From Thermodesulfovibrionia bacterium (GTDB taxonomy: Bacteria; Nitrospirota; Thermodesulfovibrionia; UBA6902): DNA of 34,759 nt. A program made the position numbers and the translations under genes. Numbering within the stretch: position 1 is the first letter of the stretch; the number at the start of each line of letters is the position of its first letter. The notes beneath the pieces are model-generated. The model was not told the DNA's origin, searched no databases, and was given only the letters and a program-made list of their open reading frames with translations. This document shows, in pieces, positions 17,077 to 25,738 of this stretch. Location of the stretch: assembly GCA_020053105.1 (NCBI GenBank), contig JAGVNU010000123.1, positions 1-34,759 on the forward strand, read 5' to 3'.

Positions 17077-17310
17077 ATGACTGACCCGTTACAGCACATA
17101 GCAAAACTGTTAATTGTTTTTGGTATAATAATTGCGGTGATGGGAGCGTTGCTTCTCTTGTTCAGAAACAGCGGCATTCCCTTTTTAGGCAAGCTTCCCG
17201 GAGACATATTAATACAGAGGAAGAATTTTACTTTTTATTTCCCGGTTGCGACAAGTATAATTCTCAGTATCATATTGACGCTTATTTTCTATTTTCTTGG
17301 CCGGAAATAA
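17077..17310 (+). CDS. Small two-helix membrane protein, DUF2905 family
   Basis: The 77-residue protein has two membrane helices (about 8-28 and 50-73) around a conserved loop RNSGIPFLGKLPGDILIQRKNFTF. This pattern marks DUF2905. Its function is unknown; genes of this family often sit beside ruvB, spoIID and queA, as here. It begins 54 bases after queH and ends 22 bases before the SpoIID-like gene. Confidence 0.88.
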   Translation: MTDPLQHIAKLLIVFGIIIAVMGALLLLFRNSGIPFLGKLPGDILIQRKNFTFYFPVATSIILSIILTLIFYFLGRK

Positions 17311-17332
17311 TAGTGAACAGCCTGAGCAAAAA

Positions 17333-18367
17333 ATGATTTACTATATAAAGCATTCCATTGTTATAATTTTCACTTTACTTTTTGTCCTTTCACGGACTGT
17401 TGTTGCTGAAGATACCATCAGAGTTTTAATGCATGAAAGTCCGTATGATTCGTTACCCTCTCCTAAAGCTTCCAGCATCGACAGCGTGACCGGTGAATTA
17501 TTTATCAACGGACATTTTTACTATGGCTCACTGGAGGTCTTAAAGGACAATAACGGACTTTATGTTATTAATAATTTGCCGTTTGAAGAATACATTGAAG
17601 GGGTAGTAGCTGCAGAGATCGGCCGGGAATGGGAGACAGAGGCGCTAAAGGCCCAGGCCGTCATATCAAGGACCTATGCGGTCTTTTACAGAAGCTTTAA
17701 TGCCGGCAACAGCTATCACATCACATCCAGCACCCTTCACCAGTTGTATAAGGGTAAAAATGAAGACCCTTTGATTACTGATGCGGTAAAGGAAACCGCG
17801 GGAGAGATATTGACTTATCAAAACCAGCCCATCAAGTCCTTTTTCCATGCAACCTGCGGAGGCAAAACAGAGTTCCCTGAAGAGGTGTGGAAGGAAAGTT
17901 ATCCATACCTGACTTCTGTTGACTGTTATGACAGAAACGCCCCGTACGATAACTGGCAGAAAAGGTTTTCATTGGGAAAAATCTCTGACGCACTGGGAAT
18001 CGGCGCTGTAAAGGATATCAGTATTTCCTCATTTACCGCCACCGGAAGGGTCAAGACAGTTGCAATAACCGGGCAGGACAAGTCAGGCGATTCAACTATA
18101 GAGATCAAAGCTACAGAACTCCGGAAACTGCTGGGATACAAGGAACTTCCGAGCACCCAGTTTTCCCTGGTAAAAAAAGGCGATGACATAATTTTCACCG
18201 GCAGGGGATTTGGTCATGGCGTGGGGCTGAGTCAATGGGGAGCGCTTGAGATGGCAAGACAGGGGAAAAATTATCGGGAAATTCTCGCGCATTTTTATCC
18301 CGGCACCACACTGAAAACCAGCGGGGAATTATCGTATCATGATCTGGCATCTAAAATAATGCCGTAA
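17333..18367 (+). CDS. SpoIID/LytB domain protein, exported
   Basis: The 344-residue protein has an N-terminal signal peptide (hydrophobic to about 22, cleavage near VVAED), then a SpoIID/LytB domain. Family signatures: NNLPFEEYIEGVVAAEI, EALKAQAVISRTYA, ATCGGKTE, and FTGRGFGHGVGLSQWGALEMA near the end, with GHGVGLSQWGA the most conserved. SpoIID is a lytic transglycosylase that degrades denuded peptidoglycan; non-sporulating bacteria carry homologues of uncertain role. I chose ATG 17333, which gives a normal signal peptide; an upstream in-frame TTG (17297) would overlap the DUF2905 gene. The ribosome site is weak. Confidence 0.9.
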   Translation: MIYYIKHSIVIIFTLLFVLSRTVVAEDTIRVLMHESPYDSLPSPKASSIDSVTGELFINGHFYYGSLEVLKDNNGLYVINNLPFEEYIEGVVAAEIGREWETEALKAQAVISRTYAVFYRSFNAGNSYHITSSTLHQLYKGKNEDPLITDAVKETAGEILTYQNQPIKSFFHATCGGKTEFPEEVWKESYPYLTSVDCYDRNAPYDNWQKRFSLGKISDALGIGAVKDISISSFTATGRVKTVAITGQDKSGDSTIEIKATELRKLLGYKELPSTQFSLVKKGDDIIFTGRGFGHGVGLSQWGALEMARQGKNYREILAHFYPGTTLKTSGELSYHDLASKIMP

Positions 18368-18421
18368 CTAAAGACCTGAATACCGGCGCCTTGCCTCACC
18401 GCATCCCTGGATCCTAACATA

Positions 18422-19462
18422 ATGAAACTCTCAGATTTCGACTACCATATACAGGAAAATCAGATAGCCCAGCGCCCTCTGAAAGATCGGGACGCCTCCA
18501 GGCTGTTTGTTCTGGACAGAAAGAACGAGAAAGCTGATCACCGGCTTTTCAGGGACATTACCGGCTATCTTTGCCCTGGTGATGTACTTGTTCTAAATGA
18601 TACTAAAGTGGTCCCCGTGCGTCTGCCCTGCGCTAAACCTTCCGGGGGCAGGGCCGAGATTACACTTCTTAAGGAACTTGCGATCAATTCCTGGAAAGCG
18701 CTGGTTAAAGGCGTGCATGAAGGTCAGGTCATTTTGGAAAAAGGAATTACCGCAAAGGTATCGCGCTTAAACGGCGCTATGGCAAGGGTAGATTTTAATA
18801 TGGGTCCCGGCCTGTCTGACAGGGCAGGGACAGATATTAAGGGTTTTCTGAATGACATTGGCGTGATGCCTCTTCCAATTTATATAAAAAGAGGCGCGGA
18901 AAAAGCGGATTCAAAAGACTATCAGACTGTATACGCTAAAAAAGACGGCGCTGTTGCGGCCCCTACCGCTGGACTACACTTCACAGATAAGCTCATAACT
19001 TCTATAAAGGAGAAGGGAATCAAAGTTGAGACCATTACCCTTCACGTGGGATACGGCACCTTTAAACCTGTTAAAGTCGAAGATATCAGGGACCATCAAA
19101 TGGATGAAGAGTTCTATGAGATACCCGTGACAACGGCTTATTCTCTCAATGCCGCGAAGGCAGAAGGCAGAAGAATCGTAGCCGTGGGCACAACCGTTAC
19201 AAGGGCGCTTGAGACATCTGCCCGCGACAGCTCAGCACACATAATAGAGGCCGGGACCGGGAAGAGCTCTATATTCATTTATCCCGGCCACAGATTTCAG
19301 ATTGTAGACGCACTGGTTACTAATTTTCATTTACCCGGGTCAACGCCAATGATGCTTGCCTCTGCCTTCTCCGGGCTTACACTCCTGAAAAAGGCATACA
19401 ATATCGCGCAGAGTGAAGGCTACAGGTTTTATTCATACGGGGACGCAATGCTGCTGCTTTGA
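18422..19462 (+). CDS. queA: S-adenosylmethionine:tRNA ribosyltransferase-isomerase QueA
   Basis: The 346-residue protein is a full-length QueA. It begins MKLSDFDYHIQENQIAQRPL and includes LVLNDTKVVPVRL, AAPTAGLHFT, LHVGYGTFKPV, TVTRALET and LVTNFHLPGSTPMMLASAF, all family landmarks. QueA transfers the ribosyl moiety of SAM to 7-aminomethyl-7-deazaguanine in tRNA, forming epoxyqueuosine, the substrate of QueH from the same cluster. tgt is not within the window, so this cluster carries only the two later steps. It is the last gene of the ruvA cluster, with a gap of about 170 bases before phoH. Confidence 0.97.
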   Translation: MKLSDFDYHIQENQIAQRPLKDRDASRLFVLDRKNEKADHRLFRDITGYLCPGDVLVLNDTKVVPVRLPCAKPSGGRAEITLLKELAINSWKALVKGVHEGQVILEKGITAKVSRLNGAMARVDFNMGPGLSDRAGTDIKGFLNDIGVMPLPIYIKRGAEKADSKDYQTVYAKKDGAVAAPTAGLHFTDKLITSIKEKGIKVETITLHVGYGTFKPVKVEDIRDHQMDEEFYEIPVTTAYSLNAAKAEGRRIVAVGTTVTRALETSARDSSAHIIEAGTGKSSIFIYPGHRFQIVDALVTNFHLPGSTPMMLASAFSGLTLLKKAYNIAQSEGYRFYSYGDAMLLL

Positions 19463-19634
19463 ACGGTCAGCTTACTTTGACAAACAACCGCAAAAAACAG
19501 GTGTAAAGCATATTTACAGTGGCAGGGATACTAAACTTGCTTTATTAAACCTCTTGCATTATATTTAGACTTAACAGCGGAAGGGACATTTTGTTATTAC
19601 CGCAAATGCTCATATGATTTTGCAATAAAGGAAA

Positions 19635-20648
19635 ATGCCAACGGTCAAGCAGGAGCTGGATTTAGGAGAAGAGAAAGACCTTTCATCTATATATGGAAGG
19701 CTGGATACAACTCTCAAGGTCATGGAAGAAGCCCTTGGCATTGAAGCCTCAATCAGGGGCAGTAAAGTATTTCTTCAGGGGGAAGAAAGGGCAGTCAATA
19801 AAGCCGAACGGTTCATTAAGGAACTATACTCCATAAATTCTAACGGCTATGCCATAAACCCTGAAGATATCAGGTTCGTTCTAAAGGCCCTTGATGATAC
19901 CCCCACCGATGAGACCGGTTCTATGGACCCGACCATGGGAAGTGCTTCATCCGCTTCTATCAAGGAATATTTCCTGAGCAATATCCCCGTATCCTCAAAA
20001 AAGAAATTCATAGTCCCCAGGTCAGAGGCCCAAAAAGAATATATTGATGCCATAAGAAAGTACGACATGGTCATCGGCATAGGCCCTGCCGGCACGGGCA
20101 AGACATATTTAGCAATGGCAATGGCGATAAATGCATTGCTTACGAAGCAGGTCAGCAGGATCATTCTGGCAAGGCCTGCTGTCGAAGCCGGGGAAAGGCT
20201 CGGTTTTTTGCCGGGGGACCTGTACGAAAAGGTAAACCCCTATCTGAGGCCTCTTTATGACGCCCTCTTTGATATGATGGAGGCGGAAAAGGCCTACCGG
20301 CTTATCGATAAAGGGGTAATAGAAATAGCTCCGCTTGCCTTTATGAGAGGCAGGACCCTGAATGATTCATTTATCATACTTGATGAGGCCCAGAACACTA
20401 CGTCTGAACAGATGAAGATGTACCTGACAAGACTGGGCTTTAACTCAAAGACCGTCATTACCGGAGATATAACCCAAATTGATCTCCCGGTGGAAAAGGT
20501 GTCCGGCCTGGTAGAGGCAGAGAAAATTCTCAAGGGAATTAAAGACCTCTGCTTTGTATATTTTTCCGAGAAAGATGTGGTCCGGCATAAGCTCGTGCAG
20601 CATATAATCAAGGCTTATGAAAAATTCGGAAAAGACCGTAGTAGATAA
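19635..20648 (+). CDS. phoH: PhoH-like ATPase (YbeZ type)
   Basis: The 337-residue protein has an N-terminal KH-like segment (about 25-70) with VFLQGEERAVNKAE, a variable linker, and a P-loop ATPase domain with Walker A GPAGTGKT (150-157), LARPAVEAGERLGFLPGD, LAFMRGRTLNDSFIILDEAQN (Walker B) and TGDITQIDLP. The family is linked to RNA metabolism and ribosome maturation, often together with YbeY, whose gene is two positions downstream. The ribosome site AAAGGA is close to the ATG (two to three bases). It begins the phoH-pgpH-ybeY-dgkA group; the HD gene follows after three bases. Confidence 0.95.
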   Translation: MPTVKQELDLGEEKDLSSIYGRLDTTLKVMEEALGIEASIRGSKVFLQGEERAVNKAERFIKELYSINSNGYAINPEDIRFVLKALDDTPTDETGSMDPTMGSASSASIKEYFLSNIPVSSKKKFIVPRSEAQKEYIDAIRKYDMVIGIGPAGTGKTYLAMAMAINALLTKQVSRIILARPAVEAGERLGFLPGDLYEKVNPYLRPLYDALFDMMEAEKAYRLIDKGVIEIAPLAFMRGRTLNDSFIILDEAQNTTSEQMKMYLTRLGFNSKTVITGDITQIDLPVEKVSGLVEAEKILKGIKDLCFVYFSEKDVVRHKLVQHIIKAYEKFGKDRSR

Positions 20649-20651
20649 GCC

Positions 20652-22145
20652 ATGACGAATCCCAAACCAAAAGACAAAAAGAAAGTACCTCTTAATCTGA
20701 GCACAGAAAACCTGATAAAGTATGGCCTGCTCATTTTATTTGCGGCACTGCTGGATGTGGCGGTGGTATTGGGCAAAGAACTTTCCCTTGAACTGGTAAC
20801 CGGAATTTATTTTATCGTTGCCCTGCTCCTGGTAATAATGTACAAGGATTTTATCCGTTATAACCCGGAGATAAAGAAAGACTACAAGATGCTTGTTCTC
20901 ATAGGGACACTGCTGACAGGCAACCTTCTGATCGGGCGCATCTTCTTTTTTATCATTGAGGGGTTCACAAAATGGGTAGGCACAGTCGATCCAGTCCTCG
21001 TTGCTTATGCCGTTCCACTTGCTTCAGGCCCGATGCTGGTTGCCCTACTTATAGACATCCACACCGCTATTGTGTTTACAGTATTAACAGGCCTCATCGC
21101 GGGGTTATGGCTCAGCAATCCGTTGTATTCCATCTTTGTCTTTGCTGCCGGCCTTACGGGCGCGTTTGGTGTCATCAGCTGCAGAAAACGCTCAGCAATC
21201 TGGAGGGCCGGCCTTGCCGTAAGCCTGGTCTGCGTATTTACTTCCCTTGTCATAACCCTTTCCAAAGGGGAGCTCCTGTCAATTGCCTCGCTTGTGGCCT
21301 CAAGTTCCGCTTTTTTAAACGGGATTATTGTTGTTACTCTGGTTTCTGCGCTGCTTCCCCTGTTTGAATACATGTTTAAACGGACGACCAATATCAGCCT
21401 TCTTGAGCTTCTCGATCTCAATCAGCCCCTGATGCGCGAACTGCTGGTTGAGGCCCCCGGAACATACCATCACAGTATCATTGTAGGGAACCTGGCCGAG
21501 GCCGCAGCCGAAGCCGTGGGTGTTAATCCCCTGCTGGCACGGGTAAGCGCTTATTATCATGATATCGGGAAAATAAAAATGCCGGATTATTTCATAGAAA
21601 ATCAGATAGCCTCTGTCAGCAAGCACGATAACCTCGCCCCGCGCATGAGCAGCCTGATTTTACTGTCCCATGTGAAAGAAGGTGTTGAACTGGCAAAAAA
21701 ACATAATCTGCCGCCGATGATTGTAGACATAATCCAGCAGCATCACGGCACATCTATACAGACCTTCTTTTACCAGAAGGCGAAGGAACAGCAGGACAAC
21801 ATTACGCTCCTCAGGGAAGAAGATTTCAGGTACCCTGGTCCCAAGCCGCAGACCCGTGTGGCAGCGCTGGTCCTCATGGCTGACGCGGTCGAGGCCGCCT
21901 CACGGGTACTTACGGACACATCTCCTGCGCGTGTTTCTCTTCTCGTTGACAGGATAATCAACCACTGTATTATCGACGGTCAGTTTGATAATTGCGAACT
22001 GACACTTAAGGACCTGAGGGAGATTAAAACACATTTTGTCTATCTCCTGACCAGCATGTACCACAAACGGATCAATTATCCGGGCTTTGACATAAACAAT
22101 GAAAATATTGATAAGAAACCTGCAAAGGCAGCGACCCCTAGATAA
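20652..22145 (+). CDS. PgpH-like multi-pass HD phosphodiesterase lacking the large extracellular domain
   Basis: The 497-residue protein has a cytosolic N-terminus, a series of hydrophobic segments (about 22-240, roughly seven helices), then a cytosolic HD domain (about 265-480). HD residues seen: H274, H303-D304 in YYHDIGKIKMP, H340, H364-H365 and D413 in LMADAVEAA. The family (7TMR-HD, PgpH/YqfF) hydrolyses cyclic di-AMP in Firmicutes. Firmicute PgpH has about 700 residues and an N-terminal extracellular 7TMR-HDED domain, which is absent here. The position between phoH and ybeY is the family's usual place. Whether the substrate here is cyclic di-AMP is inference. Confidence 0.88.
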   Translation: MTNPKPKDKKKVPLNLSTENLIKYGLLILFAALLDVAVVLGKELSLELVTGIYFIVALLLVIMYKDFIRYNPEIKKDYKMLVLIGTLLTGNLLIGRIFFFIIEGFTKWVGTVDPVLVAYAVPLASGPMLVALLIDIHTAIVFTVLTGLIAGLWLSNPLYSIFVFAAGLTGAFGVISCRKRSAIWRAGLAVSLVCVFTSLVITLSKGELLSIASLVASSSAFLNGIIVVTLVSALLPLFEYMFKRTTNISLLELLDLNQPLMRELLVEAPGTYHHSIIVGNLAEAAAEAVGVNPLLARVSAYYHDIGKIKMPDYFIENQIASVSKHDNLAPRMSSLILLSHVKEGVELAKKHNLPPMIVDIIQQHHGTSIQTFFYQKAKEQQDNITLLREEDFRYPGPKPQTRVAALVLMADAVEAASRVLTDTSPARVSLLVDRIINHCIIDGQFDNCELTLKDLREIKTHFVYLLTSMYHKRINYPGFDINNENIDKKPAKAATPR

Positions 22146-22560
22146 ATCTAAAATTACGAAAGCAGCCCTTGATATCCTTTCCCATGCAGACCGGTCCGGG
22201 CATGCCGGGACTGAATTAAGCATCTTATTTGTGGGGGACAAAAAGATGACGCAGCTGAATACGGCATACCGGGGCATCAGGAAACCCACGGACGTACTTT
22301 CTTTCGAAGCCCAGATCCCTCTGCAGAAAGAGATGGAGAGTATAATACTCGGCGATATCGTCATCAATGTGGCGAGGGCGGAATTACAGGCGAGCACCTA
22401 CGGCACGGGATTTTATGATGAGATCTGTCGCCTGCTGATTCACGGCACCCTGCATCTGCTGGGATATGACCATGAGAAGTCGGCATACGGGGCGCGTAAG
22501 ATGAGAAAAAAAGAACAGGAGATCATGGATGCCGTTAAGAAAATGGATCATAAGCGCTAA
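22099..22560 (+). CDS. ybeY: Endoribonuclease YbeY (rRNA maturation factor)
   Basis: The 153-residue protein has the YbeY zinc motif HGTLHLLGYDHE (H115, H119, H125), preceded by RKPTDVLSFE and LGDIVINV. YbeY is a metal-dependent RNase involved in 16S rRNA 3' maturation and ribosome quality control. The ATG at 22099 gives the usual start (MKILIRN) but lies 47 bases inside the preceding HD gene, in a different frame. The gene in turn overlaps dgkA by 32 bases. These overlaps suggest translational coupling. Confidence 0.95.
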   Translation: MKILIRNLQRQRPLDKSKITKAALDILSHADRSGHAGTELSILFVGDKKMTQLNTAYRGIRKPTDVLSFEAQIPLQKEMESIILGDIVINVARAELQASTYGTGFYDEICRLLIHGTLHLLGYDHEKSAYGARKMRKKEQEIMDAVKKMDHKR

Positions 22561-23227
22561 TCACGCTATCGAAGGGATATTACATGCCGCAAAGACCCAG
22601 CGGCACATGCGCTATCACCTTTACGCGGCAATGCTTCTGTTACTTGTCAGCTTTGTACTAGGGGTCAGCGGCATTGAATTTGTCGTCTTGATAACTCTCG
22701 CCGTCCTGGTGATTTCCGTTGAGATGCTTAATACAGCGCTTGAGATAATCACGGACATCCTTTTTAAGGAATATGACCAGCGGGCGAAAATCATTAAAGA
22801 CACTGCTGCGGGGGCTGTGCTCATAACGGCGCTGGGGGCCGCATTGATCGGATATATTATTCTGATTGAGCCGGTCAAGAAATACTTTCACAGCGGACTG
22901 ACAGTCGCAAAACACACAGAATCTGATGTGGCCGTTGTCGCATTGCTCGCGGTGCTTATTCTTGTGGTAATAACAAAGGCCTTCTTTGGAAAGGGAGAGC
23001 CCCTTAGAGGGGGCATGCCCAGCGGTCATGCGGCAGTAGCTTTTTCCATATGGGTTTCTGTTACCATGATGACTGAGAGCTTTATCCCGTCTTTGATGGT
23101 CTTTATCATGGCGGTCCTTATTGCCCAAAGCAGGGTCTATATCGGCATACACAGGCCGATAGAAGTCTTTCTCGGGGCGCTGCTCGGCATTACTGTGACC
23201 TTTCTTTTATTTAAGGTATTTGTATGA
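22529..23227 (+). CDS. Fusion of DgkA-type lipid kinase and PAP2 phosphatase
   Basis: The 232-residue protein joins two membrane enzymes. Residues ~1-120 match the DgkA/undecaprenol kinase family: NHAIEGI (11-17), VEMLNTALE (64-72) with catalytic-type E65 and N68, and KDTAAGAVL (90-98), with three helices. Residues ~130-232 match a PAP2 phosphatase: R160, PSGH (164-167) and SRVYIGIHRPIE (201-212), with H167 and H208 as catalytic histidines; the last motif ends in E212 where D is usual. Together they could phosphorylate and dephosphorylate undecaprenol-type lipids. AGGAG lies seven bases before the ATG at 22529, inside ybeY. It ends the phoH group. The direction of net reaction cannot be told from sequence. 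Confidence 0.9.
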   Translation: MPLRKWIISANHAIEGILHAAKTQRHMRYHLYAAMLLLLVSFVLGVSGIEFVVLITLAVLVISVEMLNTALEIITDILFKEYDQRAKIIKDTAAGAVLITALGAALIGYIILIEPVKKYFHSGLTVAKHTESDVAVVALLAVLILVVITKAFFGKGEPLRGGMPSGHAAVAFSIWVSVTMMTESFIPSLMVFIMAVLIAQSRVYIGIHRPIEVFLGALLGITVTFLLFKVFV

Positions 23228-23341
23228 TCATCGGGTCCCCTGAAAGTCACATGTAGCGAGGACCATCGGTTTATTCATCCTTTACCCGCCTGCATTCATC
23301 CCTGCCGGTAAAAGATTTTCATACGTAATTATGATAATCTA

Positions 23342-23815
23342 ATGCCAATAATTCTGAATAATATCATGCATGATAAACTCAAAAAATTTGACCCGGCCGT
23401 TGATAAACGGTTTCTTGTAGCCCTTTCCGGAATCATGTGGAGCGGTGTTGGCATAATGCTCTGCAATCTTGCCGTGAGGTGGTTGTTACAGTCAGATGAC
23501 GGACCGGGGATCTGGTCAGGGACCGCAGGAATAGTGCTCGCACTCATGGTCCATCACTTTGGATTTCTAAAGCTCGTGGACCGGAATATCGGGCGTATCC
23601 TTGCCAAGAAAGGCAAGGTTTGTATATTCGGTTTTCAGCCGTGGAAGAGTTACTTAATGATAGCCGTCATGATCGGCATGGGGACCGCCCTCAGGCATTC
23701 ATCACTGCCCAGGCAGTATCTTGCAATTGTGTATATCGGCATGGGCGGGGCGATGCTGCTGTCGAGTGTCCGCTATTTCAGGACTTTTATCAGGCTCATT
23801 GCCAATAAATCATAA
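23342..23815 (+). CDS. Four-helix integral membrane protein of unknown function
   Basis: The 157-residue protein has four likely membrane helices (about 25-49, 59-79, 103-120, 124-146) with short basic loops. The start MHDKLKKFDPAVDKRFLVALSGIMWSGVG looks conserved, with charged residues before the first helix. I do not recognise a named family and no catalytic motif is seen. Starts at 23342 or 23366 (MHDKL) both lack a clear ribosome site. It follows the DgkA-PAP2 gene by about 115 bases and precedes a PAS kinase by about 100 bases, so an operon with either is uncertain. Confidence 0.7.
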   Translation: MPIILNNIMHDKLKKFDPAVDKRFLVALSGIMWSGVGIMLCNLAVRWLLQSDDGPGIWSGTAGIVLALMVHHFGFLKLVDRNIGRILAKKGKVCIFGFQPWKSYLMIAVMIGMGTALRHSSLPRQYLAIVYIGMGGAMLLSSVRYFRTFIRLIANKS

Positions 23816-23916
23816 TGTGCTATCTGGAACATATTAATGATTTATAAGAAATAATCCGAGTAATACGGTAGAACTCTGTTTATTGAAGGAAATCAAGGAT
23901 ATTTATCAGGCCATTC

Positions 23917-24963
23917 ATGGACAAAATTATTGACGGAAATGAAACAATGCAGGCGCTCCTGCACGGCGCCAAGGATTTTATCTATTTCAAGGACGTCAAC
24001 GGTAAATATGTTGCCGTAAGTAATTCTTATGCAGCGCAGTTAAACAGCGCTGTAAATGACATTATAGACAAAACGGATTTTGACTTCCTGCCCGTTGAAC
24101 TGGCTGACAAATTGTTTATTGAGGACAAAAAGATAATAGAGACAGGGCAAGCGGCTGTAGACAAAATAGAGAAAAGGACATGTCCCAGGGGATCGGATAT
24201 GTGGCTTTCCGTCACCAAGGTGCCCTGGAAAGACAGCAACGGAGAGACTATCGGCATCATCGGAGTGTGCAGGGAAATCACCGAAAGGGCTGAAAGAGAA
24301 AAACACATCCTTGATATGCTCAGTATAGCGACACATGATTTGCGCGGCCCGCTGATTTCGATTGGAAGCATGGTAAAACTACTGATACGGGGGACGTTCG
24401 GCCTGATTGACGAAAGCGTAAAAGTCACTCTCCTGGATATTTCCGGACGAATAGGCTGCCTTGAAAAACTGATGGGAGAGTATCTCTGCAAGTCTTCCCT
24501 GATGAACGTAAAGACCCCGGACAAGGAGGTCCTTGACCTCAGGCAGGACATCATTGATCCGATCCTTGAGGAGTTCCTGTCGGAAATAGAGGAAAGCAAG
24601 ATCAGGATAGACAACCGTCTCGGGGCCATTCCCGGCAATAAGATCATTATAAAGGCCAACGCGAAATGGATCAGGATCGTGTACAGGAACCTTATCCGCA
24701 ACGCGATAAAGTACGCGGCCGCGGGACAGATCGCGTTCGGCTTCGAAGACAAGGGGGACCATTACCGGTTAAACGTTTATAACAGCGGCCCGCCTGTCCC
24801 GGCGGAGCGGTGGGCAAGAATTTTTGAAAAATTTGAGAGCAGCGATAGTACAGGCCTCGGACTCGCTATCTGCCGGAACCTCATTCAAAAGCATGGCGGG
24901 AACATGTGGTACGAAAACACCTGGGACAACCATCCCAATTTTATTTTTACGATCCCGAAATAA
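23917..24963 (+). CDS. PAS-domain sensor histidine kinase, soluble
   Basis: The 348-residue protein has one PAS domain (about 8-125, FIYFKDVNGKYVAVSNSYA through the PAC tail EITERAEREK), a HisKA domain with H140 in IATHDLRGPL, and an HATPase domain with N box N258/N262 (NLIRNAIKYA) and G2 box GLGLAI (313-318). The usual DxGxG of the G1 box is replaced by NSGPPVP (289-295), a variant found in some kinases. There is no membrane segment. No response regulator lies beside it, so it is an orphan here. It ends seven bases before the convergent batE gene. Confidence 0.9.
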   Translation: MDKIIDGNETMQALLHGAKDFIYFKDVNGKYVAVSNSYAAQLNSAVNDIIDKTDFDFLPVELADKLFIEDKKIIETGQAAVDKIEKRTCPRGSDMWLSVTKVPWKDSNGETIGIIGVCREITERAEREKHILDMLSIATHDLRGPLISIGSMVKLLIRGTFGLIDESVKVTLLDISGRIGCLEKLMGEYLCKSSLMNVKTPDKEVLDLRQDIIDPILEEFLSEIEESKIRIDNRLGAIPGNKIIIKANAKWIRIVYRNLIRNAIKYAAAGQIAFGFEDKGDHYRLNVYNSGPPVPAERWARIFEKFESSDSTGLGLAICRNLIQKHGGNMWYENTWDNHPNFIFTIPK

Positions 24964-24970
24964 AACCGGC

Positions 24971-25738
24971 TTACATCTTCTCCATATCCCGGGTCCTGAT
25001 CCAGCCGATTTTTCCATCCGGTCGTCTGACTTTCACCCACTCCCGTTTTAATTCGAGTACATATATCTTCATCCCCTCGTAAAGCGAGAAATGGGTTGTG
25101 GCCGTGTCCGCAGGCTCGTATTTCGCCTCTGCATTTTGTGATATTATTACCGCCTCACTGTCCAGCGCCGACACTTTTCCGTACAGTGAAAAAGCGAAAG
25201 TCATAAAGACAATGAATGCTACGCCAAGGACCATATAGGAATATCGTCTTAACCTGAGTACAAAAATACTTACTGTCAGAAACAGAAGGACGGAGATGAA
25301 GATACAGGAAAAGATTATCGTGATCTCATTGAGAGTAAATATATTGAACCGGTCATAGAACCTTTGGGGCCAGGATGGTGCTTCAGAGGTGTTGTATGCA
25401 ATTTTCGATACGGCAAATTGATAGTTTGTTTTTAAATCACTGTCCCTTGGAATAAACCTCCTGGACCGCTCGTAATTTAAAATCGCTTTACCCAGTTCTC
25501 CTTTCCGGAAGTAGCTGTTCCCAAGGTTAAAGTAAAGATTGCCGCTTTCAAGTCCCTGTTCGAGAAGTTGCGAATATTCATGGATCGCCCTGTCATACTG
25601 CCCTTCTTCATAATATGTGTTTCCCTTTTGAAAGGAAAACTCTGAGCTCCTTTCCTGCCGGGCAGATACTGTCTGCACAAACGCGAATGAACTGAATAAA
25701 ATGATGATGTATAGAATAACCGATTGCCTGAGCTTCAT
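24971..25738 (-). CDS. batE: BatE-like TPR protein with C-terminal SH3 domain
   Basis: The protein has about 255 residues: a signal peptide or first helix (1-25), tetratricopeptide repeats (about 35-105; FQKGNTYYEEGQYDRAIHEY then NLYFNLGNSYFRKGELGKAI), two membrane helices (about 138-190) and a bacterial SH3 domain (about 193-255) with EGMKIYVLE and GKIGWIRTRDMEKM. This order matches BatE. Bat proteins were named from Bacteroides aerotolerance; their exact job is not settled. The start is ATG 25738, sharing one base with the batD stop (TGATG); a GTG at 25741 is also possible. It ends the moxR-bat operon. Confidence 0.85.
   Translation of the reverse strand: MKLRQSVILYIIILFSSFAFVQTVSARQERSSEFSFQKGNTYYEEGQYDRAIHEYSQLLEQGLESGNLYFNLGNSYFRKGELGKAILNYERSRRFIPRDSDLKTNYQFAVSKIAYNTSEAPSWPQRFYDRFNIFTLNEITIIFSCIFISVLLFLTVSIFVLRLRRYSYMVLGVAFIVFMTFAFSLYGKVSALDSEAVIISQNAEAKYEPADTATTHFSLYEGMKIYVLELKREWVKVRRPDGKIGWIRTRDMEKM

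Noticed and set aside
22658-23152. Open frame of 164 codons opposite the DgkA-PAP2 gene
   Set aside because: Antisense shadow rich in H, R and D, without a ribosome site or domain pattern.
24027-24752. Open frame of 241 codons on the reverse strand opposite the PAS kinase
   Set aside because: Antisense to a kinase with intact H, N and G2 boxes; the product looks like low-quality serine/arginine-rich translation.
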